Assembly: GCF_003350535.1 (NCBI RefSeq)
Contig: NZ_QQBB01000005.1
Span: 62,001-126,000 of the forward strand
Reading direction: 5' to 3'
From: Microvirga subterranea
GTDB taxonomy: Bacteria; Pseudomonadota; Alphaproteobacteria; Rhizobiales; Beijerinckiaceae
Length of the DNA stretch: 64,000 nucleotides
In this document: positions 9,355 to 17,623 of the stretch, piece by piece
Position numbering within the stretch: the stretch's first letter is position 1
How the letters are laid out: every line of letters starts with the position of its first letter
The notes under the pieces: generated by a model
Seen by the model: the letters and a program-made list of their open reading frames with translations, nothing else
What the model was told of the DNA's origin: nothing
Database searches by the model: none
Translations under genes and position numbers: made by a program

Positions 9355-10455
9355 CTATGCCAGCGCGCGCTTGAGACTGTCCGCAATTCTCTGAACGTCC
9401 GCCCGGGTTAGATCCTGATGGGTCGGCAGGTTGATGCCTCGCTGTGCCCAGAGATCTGCAACGGGATAAGCTGTCTCTTCGTGATAAGGCGGAAGCACAT
9501 GCATTGGGTAAAAGACGGGCCTTGTTTCGATTCCCATCTCATCAAGGTGACGCATAACGGCGTCACGTTTAGTCCCATCACCATCTCTAAGGAAGATATT
9601 GTACATCCAATAAACTTGCTTTGCCCAAGGGGCCTGCTGGGGAAGGACAATTTCGTTCTGCAACCCTGCCAGAGCTTCGTTGTACCACCCGGCCAGGGTC
9701 TCGCGATCCGACAGGGCCTTGTCGATCCCTTCCATCTGAGCCAAACCGATGGCTGCCTGGATGTTCGTCATGCGGTAGTTGTAGCCGATGACCGGAAACC
9801 AGTAACGCCGATTGGGATCCATGCCCTGTCCGCGGAACAGCCTGAGCCGCGCTGCCAAATCGTCGTCGTTTGTGGTTACCATACCACCTTCACCGGTGGT
9901 GATAATCTTGTTGCCAAAGAAGCTGAATGTAGCGCAGGTGCCGAGGCTACCAACACGGCGGCCGCGCACTTCGGCCCCGTGAGCCTCCGCGGCATCCTCG
10001 AGTACCCAAAGTTGATGCGTTTGGGCGATCTCATTGATTGGATCCATGTCCGCAGGATGTCCATAAAGATGGACAGGAATGATACCGCGGGTTTTGGGAG
10101 TGATCTTCCTCTCAATCTCACGTGGGTCGATGTTCATGGTTTCCTGACATACATCCACCAGTACAGGAGTCGCGCCGCAATAACGGACAGCGTTCGCTGT
10201 AGCAATATATGTCACGGTTGGGATGATGACCTCATCGCCAGGCTTGAGATCTAAGGCAACGAGCGCCAGATGAAGCGCGGTCGTACCATTATTCGCCGCA
10301 ATTGCATGCTTGACGCCACAGAATTTCGCAAAGCTCTCCTCGAACGCGCCGATATACTTGCCGTTTGATGAGATCCAGTTCGTATCGAGGCATTCAAGTA
10401 CGTAGTTTTTTTCGTTTCCAGCTAGCTTAGGCTGTGCGACGGAGATGCGGTTCAT
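9355..10455 (-). CDS. DegT/DnrJ aminotransferase, perosamine-synthase-like
   Basis: PLP-dependent sugar aminotransferase of ~366 aa. I start at the ATG at 10455 (MNRISVAQPKLAGNEKNYV), 16 bp after the upstream stop; this beginning is typical of GDP-perosamine synthases and relatives (RfbE/PerA). The PLP lysine lies in FGNKIITTGEGGM, the exact type seen in perosamine synthases, with VLEDAAEAHGAE before it. The expected reaction is amination of a 4-keto-6-deoxyhexose, probably GDP-linked. The neighbour at 10472 is a PerB/NeuD-like N-acetyltransferase, so N-acetylperosamine is a plausible product. A GDP-mannose 4,6-dehydratase would be needed and is not in this window. Confidence 0.8.
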   Translation of the reverse strand: MNRISVAQPKLAGNEKNYVLECLDTNWISSNGKYIGAFEESFAKFCGVKHAIAANNGTTALHLALVALDLKPGDEVIIPTVTYIATANAVRYCGATPVLVDVCQETMNIDPREIERKITPKTRGIIPVHLYGHPADMDPINEIAQTHQLWVLEDAAEAHGAEVRGRRVGSLGTCATFSFFGNKIITTGEGGMVTTNDDDLAARLRLFRGQGMDPNRRYWFPVIGYNYRMTNIQAAIGLAQMEGIDKALSDRETLAGWYNEALAGLQNEIVLPQQAPWAKQVYWMYNIFLRDGDGTKRDAVMRHLDEMGIETRPVFYPMHVLPPYHEETAYPVADLWAQRGINLPTHQDLTRADVQRIADSLKRALA

Positions 10456-10471
10456 TTCTTTGGTTTCCGGT

Positions 10472-11098
10472 TTATTGTTTGATGGTGCGTGCAGGAACGC
10501 CAACCACGGTCGCCCCGTCACAGATGTTAGAAATTACAACCCCGCCAGCTCCGACGGTCGCCTGCTCACCAATCTGAATGCCAGGGATCACTTTGCATCC
10601 GACCCCAAGGAAGCTAAGTGCGCCGATGGTTACATTGCCGGCGAGGCTTGTCTGAGGTGCGATATGGGCAGCCTTGCCGATCTTGCAGTCATGATCCACC
10701 GTCGCGCCAGTGTTGATAATTGCAAGATCATCAATCTCGGCCTCAGCATTGATAATTGCGCCAGCCATAACCGCAATTCCAGCGCCTAAGCGGGCGCTTG
10801 GGGAAATGACGGCATGCGGGCTGATTGCATTCATCAGTTGATAGCCTTGGTCAGTGGCAACGGCAGACAGACGCGCTCGGAGTGAGTTGGAGCCAATGGC
10901 AACAAACAGACGCGAATAACCTACTTGCCGTAGGCTCTCAAGGTGGGCGTCGCCTTTTAGAACAGGAATGCCAACGCACATATCTGGGCTGTCAACCCCG
11001 CCAACGCAGTATGCGACTTTCTCTCCCATCGCTTGAAGGAGTTCGACGCACACCTTAGCGTGCCCTCCCGCACCTACGACAACAATTCCATGCCTCAT
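10472..11098 (-). CDS. NeuD/PglD/PerB-family sugar N- or O-acetyltransferase
   Basis: 208 aa. Residues 1-80 form a Rossmann-like N-terminal domain (GIVVVGAGGHAKVCVELLQA, the GxGGHAK signature of this family), and residues ~85-205 are a left-handed beta-helix with hexapeptide repeats (ISPSARLGAGIAVMAGAII, VDHDCKIGKAAHIAPQTSLA) and the catalytic-type His in VDHDC. It acetylates amino groups on nucleotide sugars in PglD and PerB, or sialic acid in NeuD. Neighbouring the perosamine-synthase-like aminotransferase, it is most likely the acetyltransferase for that amino sugar. The start overlaps the upstream stop as ATGA. Confidence 0.83.
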   Translation of the reverse strand: MRHGIVVVGAGGHAKVCVELLQAMGEKVAYCVGGVDSPDMCVGIPVLKGDAHLESLRQVGYSRLFVAIGSNSLRARLSAVATDQGYQLMNAISPHAVISPSARLGAGIAVMAGAIINAEAEIDDLAIINTGATVDHDCKIGKAAHIAPQTSLAGNVTIGALSFLGVGCKVIPGIQIGEQATVGAGGVVISNICDGATVVGVPARTIKQ

Positions 11099-12498
11099 GA
11101 GTTGGCCCCAGCTTTTGCCCAGGTACTTGAAGTTGGAGACGAGAAGAAGAGGTTGACGGAGTCAGTGGCCTCTAATTGCTCCACAGACCATCGTTGGAGT
11201 TCTCCGGTTTGTTCGTTAATCGCGCGATAGCTTAGGCCGAGATCCGTAAAGGCACGTAACCAATCTCGGGACCTGTGACCGCGGCGACGGAGGTGAGAAT
11301 TGCCAAATTCAACGATAAGGCCAATATTGGGGTTGTTTTCGATGATGGGCTTTGAACCTTCAAGGACATCAAGTTCAGCCCCCTCCACGTCAATTTTGAG
11401 CATCGTCACTACTTCATTCTTTCCGATAACATCCGTCAGTCTTACGGTTGGTACAGTGACAGTTCGTAAAGTGGATTTGCTTGGACTGACAGGGCCGAAC
11501 AGGGAGTGATGGCCGCTGGTCTCGCCGAGAAAGAGCTCTCTCGAGCCCTTTTGATCTGAAACAGCAGCGTGATGAACACTCGCAACCGCCGAGAACCCGT
11601 TCATGAAAATGGTCTTTTCGAGCAGGATTTTGGTGGGCTCAAACGGCTCAAAGGCAATAATTTTACCTCGACCGTTCATTGCCCGGGCGGCAGCCAGGAT
11701 GTGTAAGCCCACATTCGCCCCGACATCGACGAACACATCGCCAGGCACAAGGAGGCGCTGGATGAGCTTGCGTGTCCCTGGCTCTAGTTCCCCTGTCTCA
11801 ATCAGTTGTATTAGCAATGCGTGATCAGAGGCAGAGCAGAGGACGTATCCTAGTTCGGTGCGAACCATAGTTTCATCGTTGCTGCAACTGATGGTGGTTT
11901 TTCGCAAAACGGCAGAGGTATTTTGCTCAAGAACCTCAAGGCGATGCATCAGCTCTGCGGATGCGCTCTGAACTTCCTTCTCTAAGGATACATGCGTGGA
12001 TGCCCGCGTCGCCCTGAGCTCTTGGAGTGTGGCGATGAACGAGCGTTCGATCGTCTGCTCCATCTTCTCAAGAGCTATGGCTTCTCGCTGCATCAGAGTT
12101 TGGACTGTTTCTACCTCCTTCATCATCTCAGCCGTGAGGTAGGCCCGCGACCTGAAGGCTACTGGTCGAGCAAGAGGTCTAATCGCATTGAATATGGCTC
12201 GAGCAAATGGCCGCAGGAGTTTTTTGATCGGTATGGCTGTCCCGCCTGGAGTGGCCTTGAGCGGTTGCGTGTAGCCAGGAGGAGCGGCGCAATCAACTTG
12301 GAGGACGGCCGGCTGAACCTCTTCCAAATGTGGAGGTGCGTCATCGTTCTGGATCGGAACGGGTTCAGGTTCCACCTTATGCATGGGCTCAGGTCCTGCC
12401 TTAGGCGTAGAAGAACTGGCCAGCCGCTTGGCCCCTGACGCAAAGGCAGTGCTTATATCAATCCCATGTCGATGTATGTTATGCATTAGGCTGTCCAA
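11095..12498 (-). CDS. FkbM-family methyltransferase with N-terminal coiled coil
   Basis: 467 aa, first gene of the ten-gene minus-strand operon. The C-terminal ~250 residues are an FkbM SAM-dependent methyltransferase: DVGANVGLHILAAARAM is the SAM-binding glycine loop, IIAFEPFEPTK the acidic end of strand 2, and MLKIDVEGAELDVLEGS the family signature. The N-terminal ~200 residues are rich in Pro/Glu and then heptad-like (EVETVQTLMQREAIALEKM onward), consistent with a coiled coil. In polysaccharide clusters such coiled-coil methyltransferases can measure or terminate the chain (as WbdD does); that role is inferred. A second ATG lies four codons inside. Confidence 0.8.
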   Translation of the reverse strand: MDSLMHNIHRHGIDISTAFASGAKRLASSSTPKAGPEPMHKVEPEPVPIQNDDAPPHLEEVQPAVLQVDCAAPPGYTQPLKATPGGTAIPIKKLLRPFARAIFNAIRPLARPVAFRSRAYLTAEMMKEVETVQTLMQREAIALEKMEQTIERSFIATLQELRATRASTHVSLEKEVQSASAELMHRLEVLEQNTSAVLRKTTISCSNDETMVRTELGYVLCSASDHALLIQLIETGELEPGTRKLIQRLLVPGDVFVDVGANVGLHILAAARAMNGRGKIIAFEPFEPTKILLEKTIFMNGFSAVASVHHAAVSDQKGSRELFLGETSGHHSLFGPVSPSKSTLRTVTVPTVRLTDVIGKNEVVTMLKIDVEGAELDVLEGSKPIIENNPNIGLIVEFGNSHLRRRGHRSRDWLRAFTDLGLSYRAINEQTGELQRWSVEQLEATDSVNLFFSSPTSSTWAKAGANS

Positions 12499-12976
12499 CC
12501 TCGCGGCGTGCCGTTATAACCAAATAAGTCCACCGGTCCAGACGGATTTTTTTATTCCTTGCATGCCTATGTGGCGCTGTCCCACGGTTCTTCGGGCAGA
12601 CCGTGATGTGTGTCAACACCATGGGATTTGAAACTAAGTTTCGTTAATGGCGGCATGTATACGAGGCGGGTCCGGTCGCCTAGTATAATATTAGTATAAT
12701 ATTGCGTCGTTGGTCGGACTAACGTATTATCATAGAAAATAATCGAGGATTGGATCTATAATCTCTGTTCTTTCTATAATGGCTCACTTGTCATTCTGAT
12801 CTTTGGCTCGTCGATGCCGGTCTGTTCGCTGTGAGCCAATATTCCCTCTCCAGTAGGTCCAGGTCCTGCCGAGCTGCGGGGACGATGTTGTAGCCCCTCA
12901 GCCTCATATTGCTCAACCGGGGGCCGAACGGATCGGACTTAATCATCATAAGTAACAATCTTGGACCAGTCTTGCT
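12499..12976 (-). promoter_or_regulatory. AT-rich upstream region of the polysaccharide operon
   Basis: About 480 bases without a recognisable gene, clearly more AT-rich than the surroundings, with a tandem TAGTATAATATTAGTATAAT stretch near 12680-12700. It lies upstream of the FkbM gene that opens the long minus-strand operon, so it is the natural place for its promoter. No specific binding site can be named. Confidence 0.4.
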
Positions 12977-13198
12977 TCAGGGAAATTGCCCATAGATCTG
13001 CTCGAAGTTTGTGAAGCGGGCGAGGCTATTAAAGTCAAATATGGCACCGCCCAGGAGCTGGAATGTGTTCCGACCCAAGCCTCCGTGGAAGTTGGCGTTG
13101 GTCAGTTGGTGCTCATAAGCGTTTACAACGTCGTCGCCGTCAGTTGTCATCGTTAGTTTCGAGCCTTGCCAACCCTTGCGAGAGAGGCATCTGCGCAA
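12977..13198 (-). pseudogene. Remnant of an RTX-type calcium-binding repeat protein
   Basis: 73 codons with the phrases TDGDDVVNAYEHQLTNANFHGG and GGLGRNTFQLLGG, i.e. the G-x-D-D-x-V and GGxGxNTF pattern of haemolysin-type (RTX) repeats, followed by FNSLARFTNFEQIYG, a typical post-repeat strand. No secretion signal, no repeat array and no continuation upstream is present, so it looks like the C-terminal scrap of a much longer secreted protein. It sits between the operon promoter region and the membrane-protein gene. The short length means chance similarity cannot be fully excluded. Confidence 0.5.
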
Positions 13199-13268
13199 AG
13201 TTGAGAGTAATTTTATATCATATCGAAAATGGAGGGAAAAATGTTCTTTGGTTCTATGGGCTAGCTTA

Positions 13269-14978
13269 TCATTCTCCCATTGAACGCCGCCGATACACTG
13301 CCAAATGCCCTAAAGGTGTCTCAATATCCGCCACAGGCGCATACCACTCTTCGAAATGTGGCTGCATCGGATTGACTGGCTCGAAGAATGGGTCCTTGTA
13401 AATCAAGACTAGGTCAGGTCGGTTATCTGGATTTGTGTAGAAGTCGTGCGTCATCGCAAGGCCTTTTTGCGGAACATCCGGCATCAGAGGAAACGAGCTT
13501 AGCATGCTGAGTCGTGACGGCATTGCCAGTGCGATCCCGGGTAGGCGGCCGATGACTGCGGCGGTCTTGTCTCGGTCTGACATCGGGACAATGTGAGCCT
13601 GCACCAAATTCAGGAGCGTAGCATCGTGTGGCTGAACGGAGAGGCCCGCGAAGAAGCCATGATCCAGATGGATCCGCATTCGTTTTGGCTTTGTAGGCGC
13701 CTCACCATAATAGAAATAGAGTGACGTCGAGAGGACGGCGACGGTTGCGACACATACTGGAAGTACGCTGAACCAACTCCGTGATTCTGGGGATGGGCGG
13801 CCGACGAGTGCTATTGCGGCCGCGGGAATAGCGCCAATGGAGAAGTTGAAAACCGCGTTTGTCGCCGTGAGGCAAGTTATCAATGCTGCAGCTAGCGAGG
13901 TTCCATAAACAACTGCAGACACGCGTTCGGCCAAGCCCGCATTGTCCCGCAAGCCTGTGAGGAAACCCAGACCGGCAAGCGCCAGTAATGTAACGACGTC
14001 GTGCGAGCGAGCGTAGAATGCAGGCTTGGCTAGAAACAGTCCAGCAATTATGACTGCTAGGGCAACCTGGGTGACCAGTGGATCTAAACGCTCTCGAACC
14101 AAGCCAACAATAATGGCCGCGACACACAGCGCAGAAAAGAGTGCATTGGCTCTCAAGAGGTTGAGGGTAAACATCCATTTACGAGTCAGTCCACCTGGGT
14201 CATTGATGGCCGACAAATAAACAATGCTCTCATACAAGCGGGTGAAGGAAAGCGAAAACACCACAATCGCCCAGGCAACGCATACTGCGATTCCTGTGAT
14301 GGATACGTATAGGTATGGTTGCGGGAAAATTCCGCTGCGATCGATGAGACCGATAACGCAAATGATTCCAAGCGGGACAACAAGAGAAGGATAAGCCACG
14401 GTAGCCAGAGCCCAAGCGCAGGCAGATGCCAGGATCCACCATAACCTTGCACTCGAGTCGCGATCGGTGAGAGCAGCGCAGGCAAAAGTGGCCAAAGCCA
14501 GCGTTAGTGCCTGTTGGCCTATCGTGTTGTATGACGGTGCTGGCAGTCCGAATGGGATGAAAGCTAGTACAAACAGCCCACCAATCCAGGCGAGGAACCG
14601 GTGACCAAGCTGCCGCAAAAACAGGATCCAGGCTGCCGCTGATGCCACTGCTCCGGCGAGAAACAGGACGCGCAGAAAAAGAAAGAGGCCGTCGCTTGAG
14701 CCCTTGAGCGCCGAATAAAGCAACGTTGCTGGATAAACAATCAGAGCAGCTGTCTGGTGTAGCGTGAGAAGGGTACTGGTCCGAATGCTCCCTTTGAGCC
14801 AGTCATCTAAAAAAATTGCATAGTACGCTTCGTCACTGAGATCGATGCCTCGGGTGATCCTCACGCCGATCAAGAAGATCAGTAATGCAAACAGGACTAT
14901 TCCCACTAAGTCCAGCTTTCGGCCTTCGATACTCACGTTCGTTACCCTTGTGAAGGTGCTTGGCAGGGGCGGCACCAC
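13269..14978 (-). CDS. Polytopic membrane protein, possible GT-C-type glycosyltransferase
   Basis: 569 aa with at least ten hydrophobic segments. After the first one (LVGIVLFALLIFLIGVRI) comes RGIDLSDEAYYAIFLDDWLKG, an acidic first periplasmic loop with a DEAYY motif comparable to the D/E-x-D/E loop of GT-C transferases such as the PMT/ArnT superfamily. The C-terminal ~130 residues are soluble and end in EEWYAPVADIETPLGHLAVYRR. GT-C enzymes use polyprenyl-phosphate sugars in the periplasm, which would match the GtrA/GtrB genes here. No close family name is recognised. It ends immediately after an IS3 remnant's border, but the frame itself looks intact. Confidence 0.65.
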   Translation of the reverse strand: MVPPLPSTFTRVTNVSIEGRKLDLVGIVLFALLIFLIGVRITRGIDLSDEAYYAIFLDDWLKGSIRTSTLLTLHQTAALIVYPATLLYSALKGSSDGLFLFLRVLFLAGAVASAAAWILFLRQLGHRFLAWIGGLFVLAFIPFGLPAPSYNTIGQQALTLALATFACAALTDRDSSARLWWILASACAWALATVAYPSLVVPLGIICVIGLIDRSGIFPQPYLYVSITGIAVCVAWAIVVFSLSFTRLYESIVYLSAINDPGGLTRKWMFTLNLLRANALFSALCVAAIIVGLVRERLDPLVTQVALAVIIAGLFLAKPAFYARSHDVVTLLALAGLGFLTGLRDNAGLAERVSAVVYGTSLAAALITCLTATNAVFNFSIGAIPAAAIALVGRPSPESRSWFSVLPVCVATVAVLSTSLYFYYGEAPTKPKRMRIHLDHGFFAGLSVQPHDATLLNLVQAHIVPMSDRDKTAAVIGRLPGIALAMPSRLSMLSSFPLMPDVPQKGLAMTHDFYTNPDNRPDLVLIYKDPFFEPVNPMQPHFEEWYAPVADIETPLGHLAVYRRRSMGE

Positions 14979-15008
14979 AACCGTTAATTTGCTTATGTTC
15001 TGGTGAAC

Positions 15009-15640
15009 TCATATGCTACTTTGAAAGGGCGATGAAGCCCTGCCAAGGACATTTGGGCAGGTCCAACCATGGTCCCCTCCCACGAAGTTGGACCAGTGAA
15101 CGTGAGAGTTTCCGGTTAGATTGGACCTGCCCCGAATGCTGGACCACGGCCGGACACGACCTCCGGCCTCATGACTCCATCGGCTGGCTGGGGTCTTATG
15201 CCCGATCGAGATGTGCGGTCTTTCACCATTGTACTCGTGTCTGAACGTCTCGCATTTTAGCCTGGCATCGGCCAGGGACAAGAACCAGTTCTGATCGATG
15301 CATTCGGCCCGGACCTTGCCGTTGAATGCTTCCACGAAGCTGTTGTCGATGGGCGTGCCGGGCCGCGAGAAGTCCAGAACAACTCCATGCTGATAGGCCC
15401 AGAGATCGAGAGAGCGCGAGACAAATTCGGGGCCATTGTCGACCCGAATGGTTTGCGGAACACCATAGATGCCGGTCACCCGGTTGAGCGTCGCAACCAC
15501 ATCGGCGCCGGTGTACCGGAAGCGCACATCGATGGCCGGCGAGAGCTTCGAGAACGCATCCACGACGGTCAGGATCCGGATCTGGCGGCCGTCGAAGAGC
15601 TGATCCGACAGGAAGTCCATCGCCCAGACCGAGCTATGGC
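15009..15640 (-). pseudogene. IS3-family transposase (OrfB) remnant, N-terminus missing
   Basis: The frame carries the integrase catalytic core of IS3 OrfB: SVWAMDFLSDQLFDGR with the first Asp, then IRVDNGPEFVSRSLDLWAYQ with the second Asp, and FVEAFNGKVRAECIDQ with the Glu, i.e. a D-D-(35)-E set. The N-terminal HTH half and OrfA are absent, so it cannot be active alone. Upstream of ~15640 the reading frame switches to sequence of a different element (an IS630 remnant), so a recombination junction lies between about 15632 and 15655. The left end contains near-repeated stretches of TGGACCTGCCC type that may be part of the terminal repeat. Confidence 0.85.
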
Positions 15641-15649
15641 GGAATGTGG

Positions 15650-15808
15650 GTGATGACGGTAGCTCGTCTGCATCTCGTGAAGGCTGATCTACGAGGAGGC
15701 GTCAATCAGTTTCAGGAGAAAGGCCGCATGCGCATCGAGCCTAGAGCCCTTGGGTTGACCCTGTTGGGCGGGCGGCCACCTCGCCGGACCGGGCGCGGCG
15801 CCCCCATA
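15650..15808 (-). pseudogene. Outer IS630-family transposase, internal piece
   Basis: Read on the minus strand, this piece continues the transposase whose N-terminus lies at 19304-19417. Just left of the inner element it reads WGRRARSGEVAAR, then after a one-base shift QGQPKGSRLDAHAAFLLKL, then ISLHEMQT, all in the order expected for IS630 transposases. A TAG stop and the frame shift show decay. It stops at the IS3 junction near 15645. The match of both halves across the inner element shows that the inner element was inserted into this one. Confidence 0.7.
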
Positions 15809-16378
15809 ATACCAAGCAGCATGAAGGCTGACTCATTTGGGGTTTTCAGCCAGGCGCATGTCTGATTCCATGCTGGCGAGCAGGAGGTTCGCCATGCGCC
15901 CAAGGATCGAGCTTCGCACAGACTATGACGCAGCGCGGCTGCGGGCTCTAGCCAAAGCAACCCGCAACGCTGGGCAAAGCCGCCGGCTGCTGGCTCTGGC
16001 CGAGATCTACGACGGCGGCACGCGGACCAAGGCGGCGCGGGTTGGCGGGGTCGGGCTGCAGACGGTGCGGGACTGGGTGGTGCGCTTCAACGCCGGTGGG
16101 CCCGAAGGCCTGGTCGACGGCAAGGCACCGGGGAATGTCTGCAAACTGAGCGCCCACCATCGCGAGGCCCTGCTGGCCTTGGTCGAGAGTGGTCCGATTC
16201 GGCCGTGCATGGAGTGGTGCGCTGGCGGCTGAAGGATCTGGTGCAGTGGCTCTGGGACGAGTTCCGGATTGAAGTGAGCGAAACGACCCTGGGCCGCGAG
16301 CTGCGGGCGCTGAGCTACCGCAAGCTCTCGGCCCGCCCGCGCCATCATGCCAAGAGCGAGGCCGCGGTCGCGGATTTT

Positions 16379-16384
16379 AAAAAA
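16379..16384 (+). promoter_or_regulatory. A6 run, possible programmed -1 frameshift site
   Basis: The sequence GATTTTAAAAAACC lies exactly where the IS630 transposase frame changes by -1; slipping back one base turns ADFKKPFPRV into ADFKKTFPTRVAEIAAN, the family-like continuation. A run of A is the usual slippery signal for this in insertion sequences. It could equally be a plain mutation. Confidence 0.35.
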
Positions 16385-16685
16385 CCTTTCCCACGCGTGT
16401 GGCGGAAATCGCGGCCAACGAGGCCAATGGCAGGCCGCTAGAGATCTGGTTTGCCGACGAGGCGCGGATTGGCCAGAAGAACAAGATTACCCGTCGCTGG
16501 GCCCGGCGCGGCACGCGCCCCTCCGCGCCGCGGGACTTGAGAACGGCCTCGACCTACATCTTCGGGGCGATCTGCCCGGCGCATGGCAAAGCCGCCGGTC
16601 TGGTGCTGCCGCGCTGCACGACTGAGGCCATGTCCCTGCATCTGGCCAGGATCTCGCAGGCGGTGGCGCCCGGCGCACACGCGGT

Positions 16686-16690
16686 GCTGC
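16686..16690. repeat. Target-site duplication of the IS21 element, left copy (GCTGC)
   Basis: GCTGC directly precedes the TGTCAATG end of the element and is repeated at 19020-19024 directly after its CA end. Five bases is within the usual range for IS21. Collapsing the two copies restores an intact IS630 coding sequence. Confidence 0.75.
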
Positions 16691-16750
16691 TGTCAATGCG
16701 GTTTGAATCGTCCCCAGAAGCGCCGAAGTAAATTTCCCCACTTGTGCCGG

Positions 16751-17623
16751 TTACGTCCCCAGGGGCATCGGGCCATTTTTCGGCGGTCGGCCTCGACGGT
16801 GCAGCACCGGCGCCGGATCGGGCGGCGTGATCAGGGCCTTGGAGCGCACATGCTCGGGCATCAGCTCGGCGTGCTGACGCAGACGGTAACTTGAGCCCTC
16901 GATCTGGATCACGACCGCATGATGCAGAAGCCGATCCAGCAGGGCCGTGGCCACAACCGGGTCGCCGAACACCTCGCCCCATTCGGCAAACCCGCGGTTC
17001 GAGGTCAGGATCATCGCCCCGCGCTCATAGCGGGCGTTGACCAGCTGGAAGAACAGGTTGCCGCCGCCGGACACCACCGGCAGATAGCCAATCTCATCCA
17101 CAATCAGCAGGGCGGGCCGGCAGAAGAACCGGATCCGCTCCGCCAGACGCCCTTCGCGCTCGGCACGGGCGAGCATGCCGATCAGATCCGCCAGCGTGCA
17201 GAAGTACACGCTCCGGCCGGCCTTGACCGCCTCCACCCCCAGCGCCGTGGCCAGATGGCTCTTGCCCGTGCCGGGCGGGCCGAGGAAGTGCACCACCTCG
17301 CAGCGGCCAATGAAGCCCAACTGTGCCAGGGTGAGGATGCGGTCGCGGTCGAGCGAAGGCTGGAAGGCAAAGTCAAAGCCCGACAGGGTCTTGATCGTTG
17401 CCAGCCGCGCCATGCGCAAACCGGTCTTGATGCGGCTGTTCTCGCGCAGGGTCAGCTCCTCCGACAGCAGCGTGTCGATGGCCTCCAATGCACTGATCTC
17501 GCCCTGCTCGAGCCGGCGCACGATGGCGTCGAGCGCCTCCAGGGCGCGCGGCATCTTCAGGCCGACCAGATCCTGGCGGATCCGCTCTAAGGTGGTGGGG
17601 GTGAGCTCGAGAGCGGCACTCAT
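16751..17623 (-). CDS. istB: IS21-family helper ATPase IstB
   Basis: DnaA/DnaC-like AAA+ ATPase that helps the IstA transposase choose and join target DNA. 290 aa with Walker A GPPGTGKSHLATALGVEA, Walker B LLIVDEIGYLPV, sensor-type ILTSNRGFAEWGEVFGDPV, and the C-terminal LLHHAVVIQIEGSSYRLR that is nearly invariant in IstB. Its ATG overlaps the istA stop by 4 bp. Somewhat longer than the common ~250-260 aa at both ends, but no defect is seen. Confidence 0.95.
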   Translation of the reverse strand: MSAALELTPTTLERIRQDLVGLKMPRALEALDAIVRRLEQGEISALEAIDTLLSEELTLRENSRIKTGLRMARLATIKTLSGFDFAFQPSLDRDRILTLAQLGFIGRCEVVHFLGPPGTGKSHLATALGVEAVKAGRSVYFCTLADLIGMLARAEREGRLAERIRFFCRPALLIVDEIGYLPVVSGGGNLFFQLVNARYERGAMILTSNRGFAEWGEVFGDPVVATALLDRLLHHAVVIQIEGSSYRLRQHAELMPEHVRSKALITPPDPAPVLHRRGRPPKNGPMPLGT

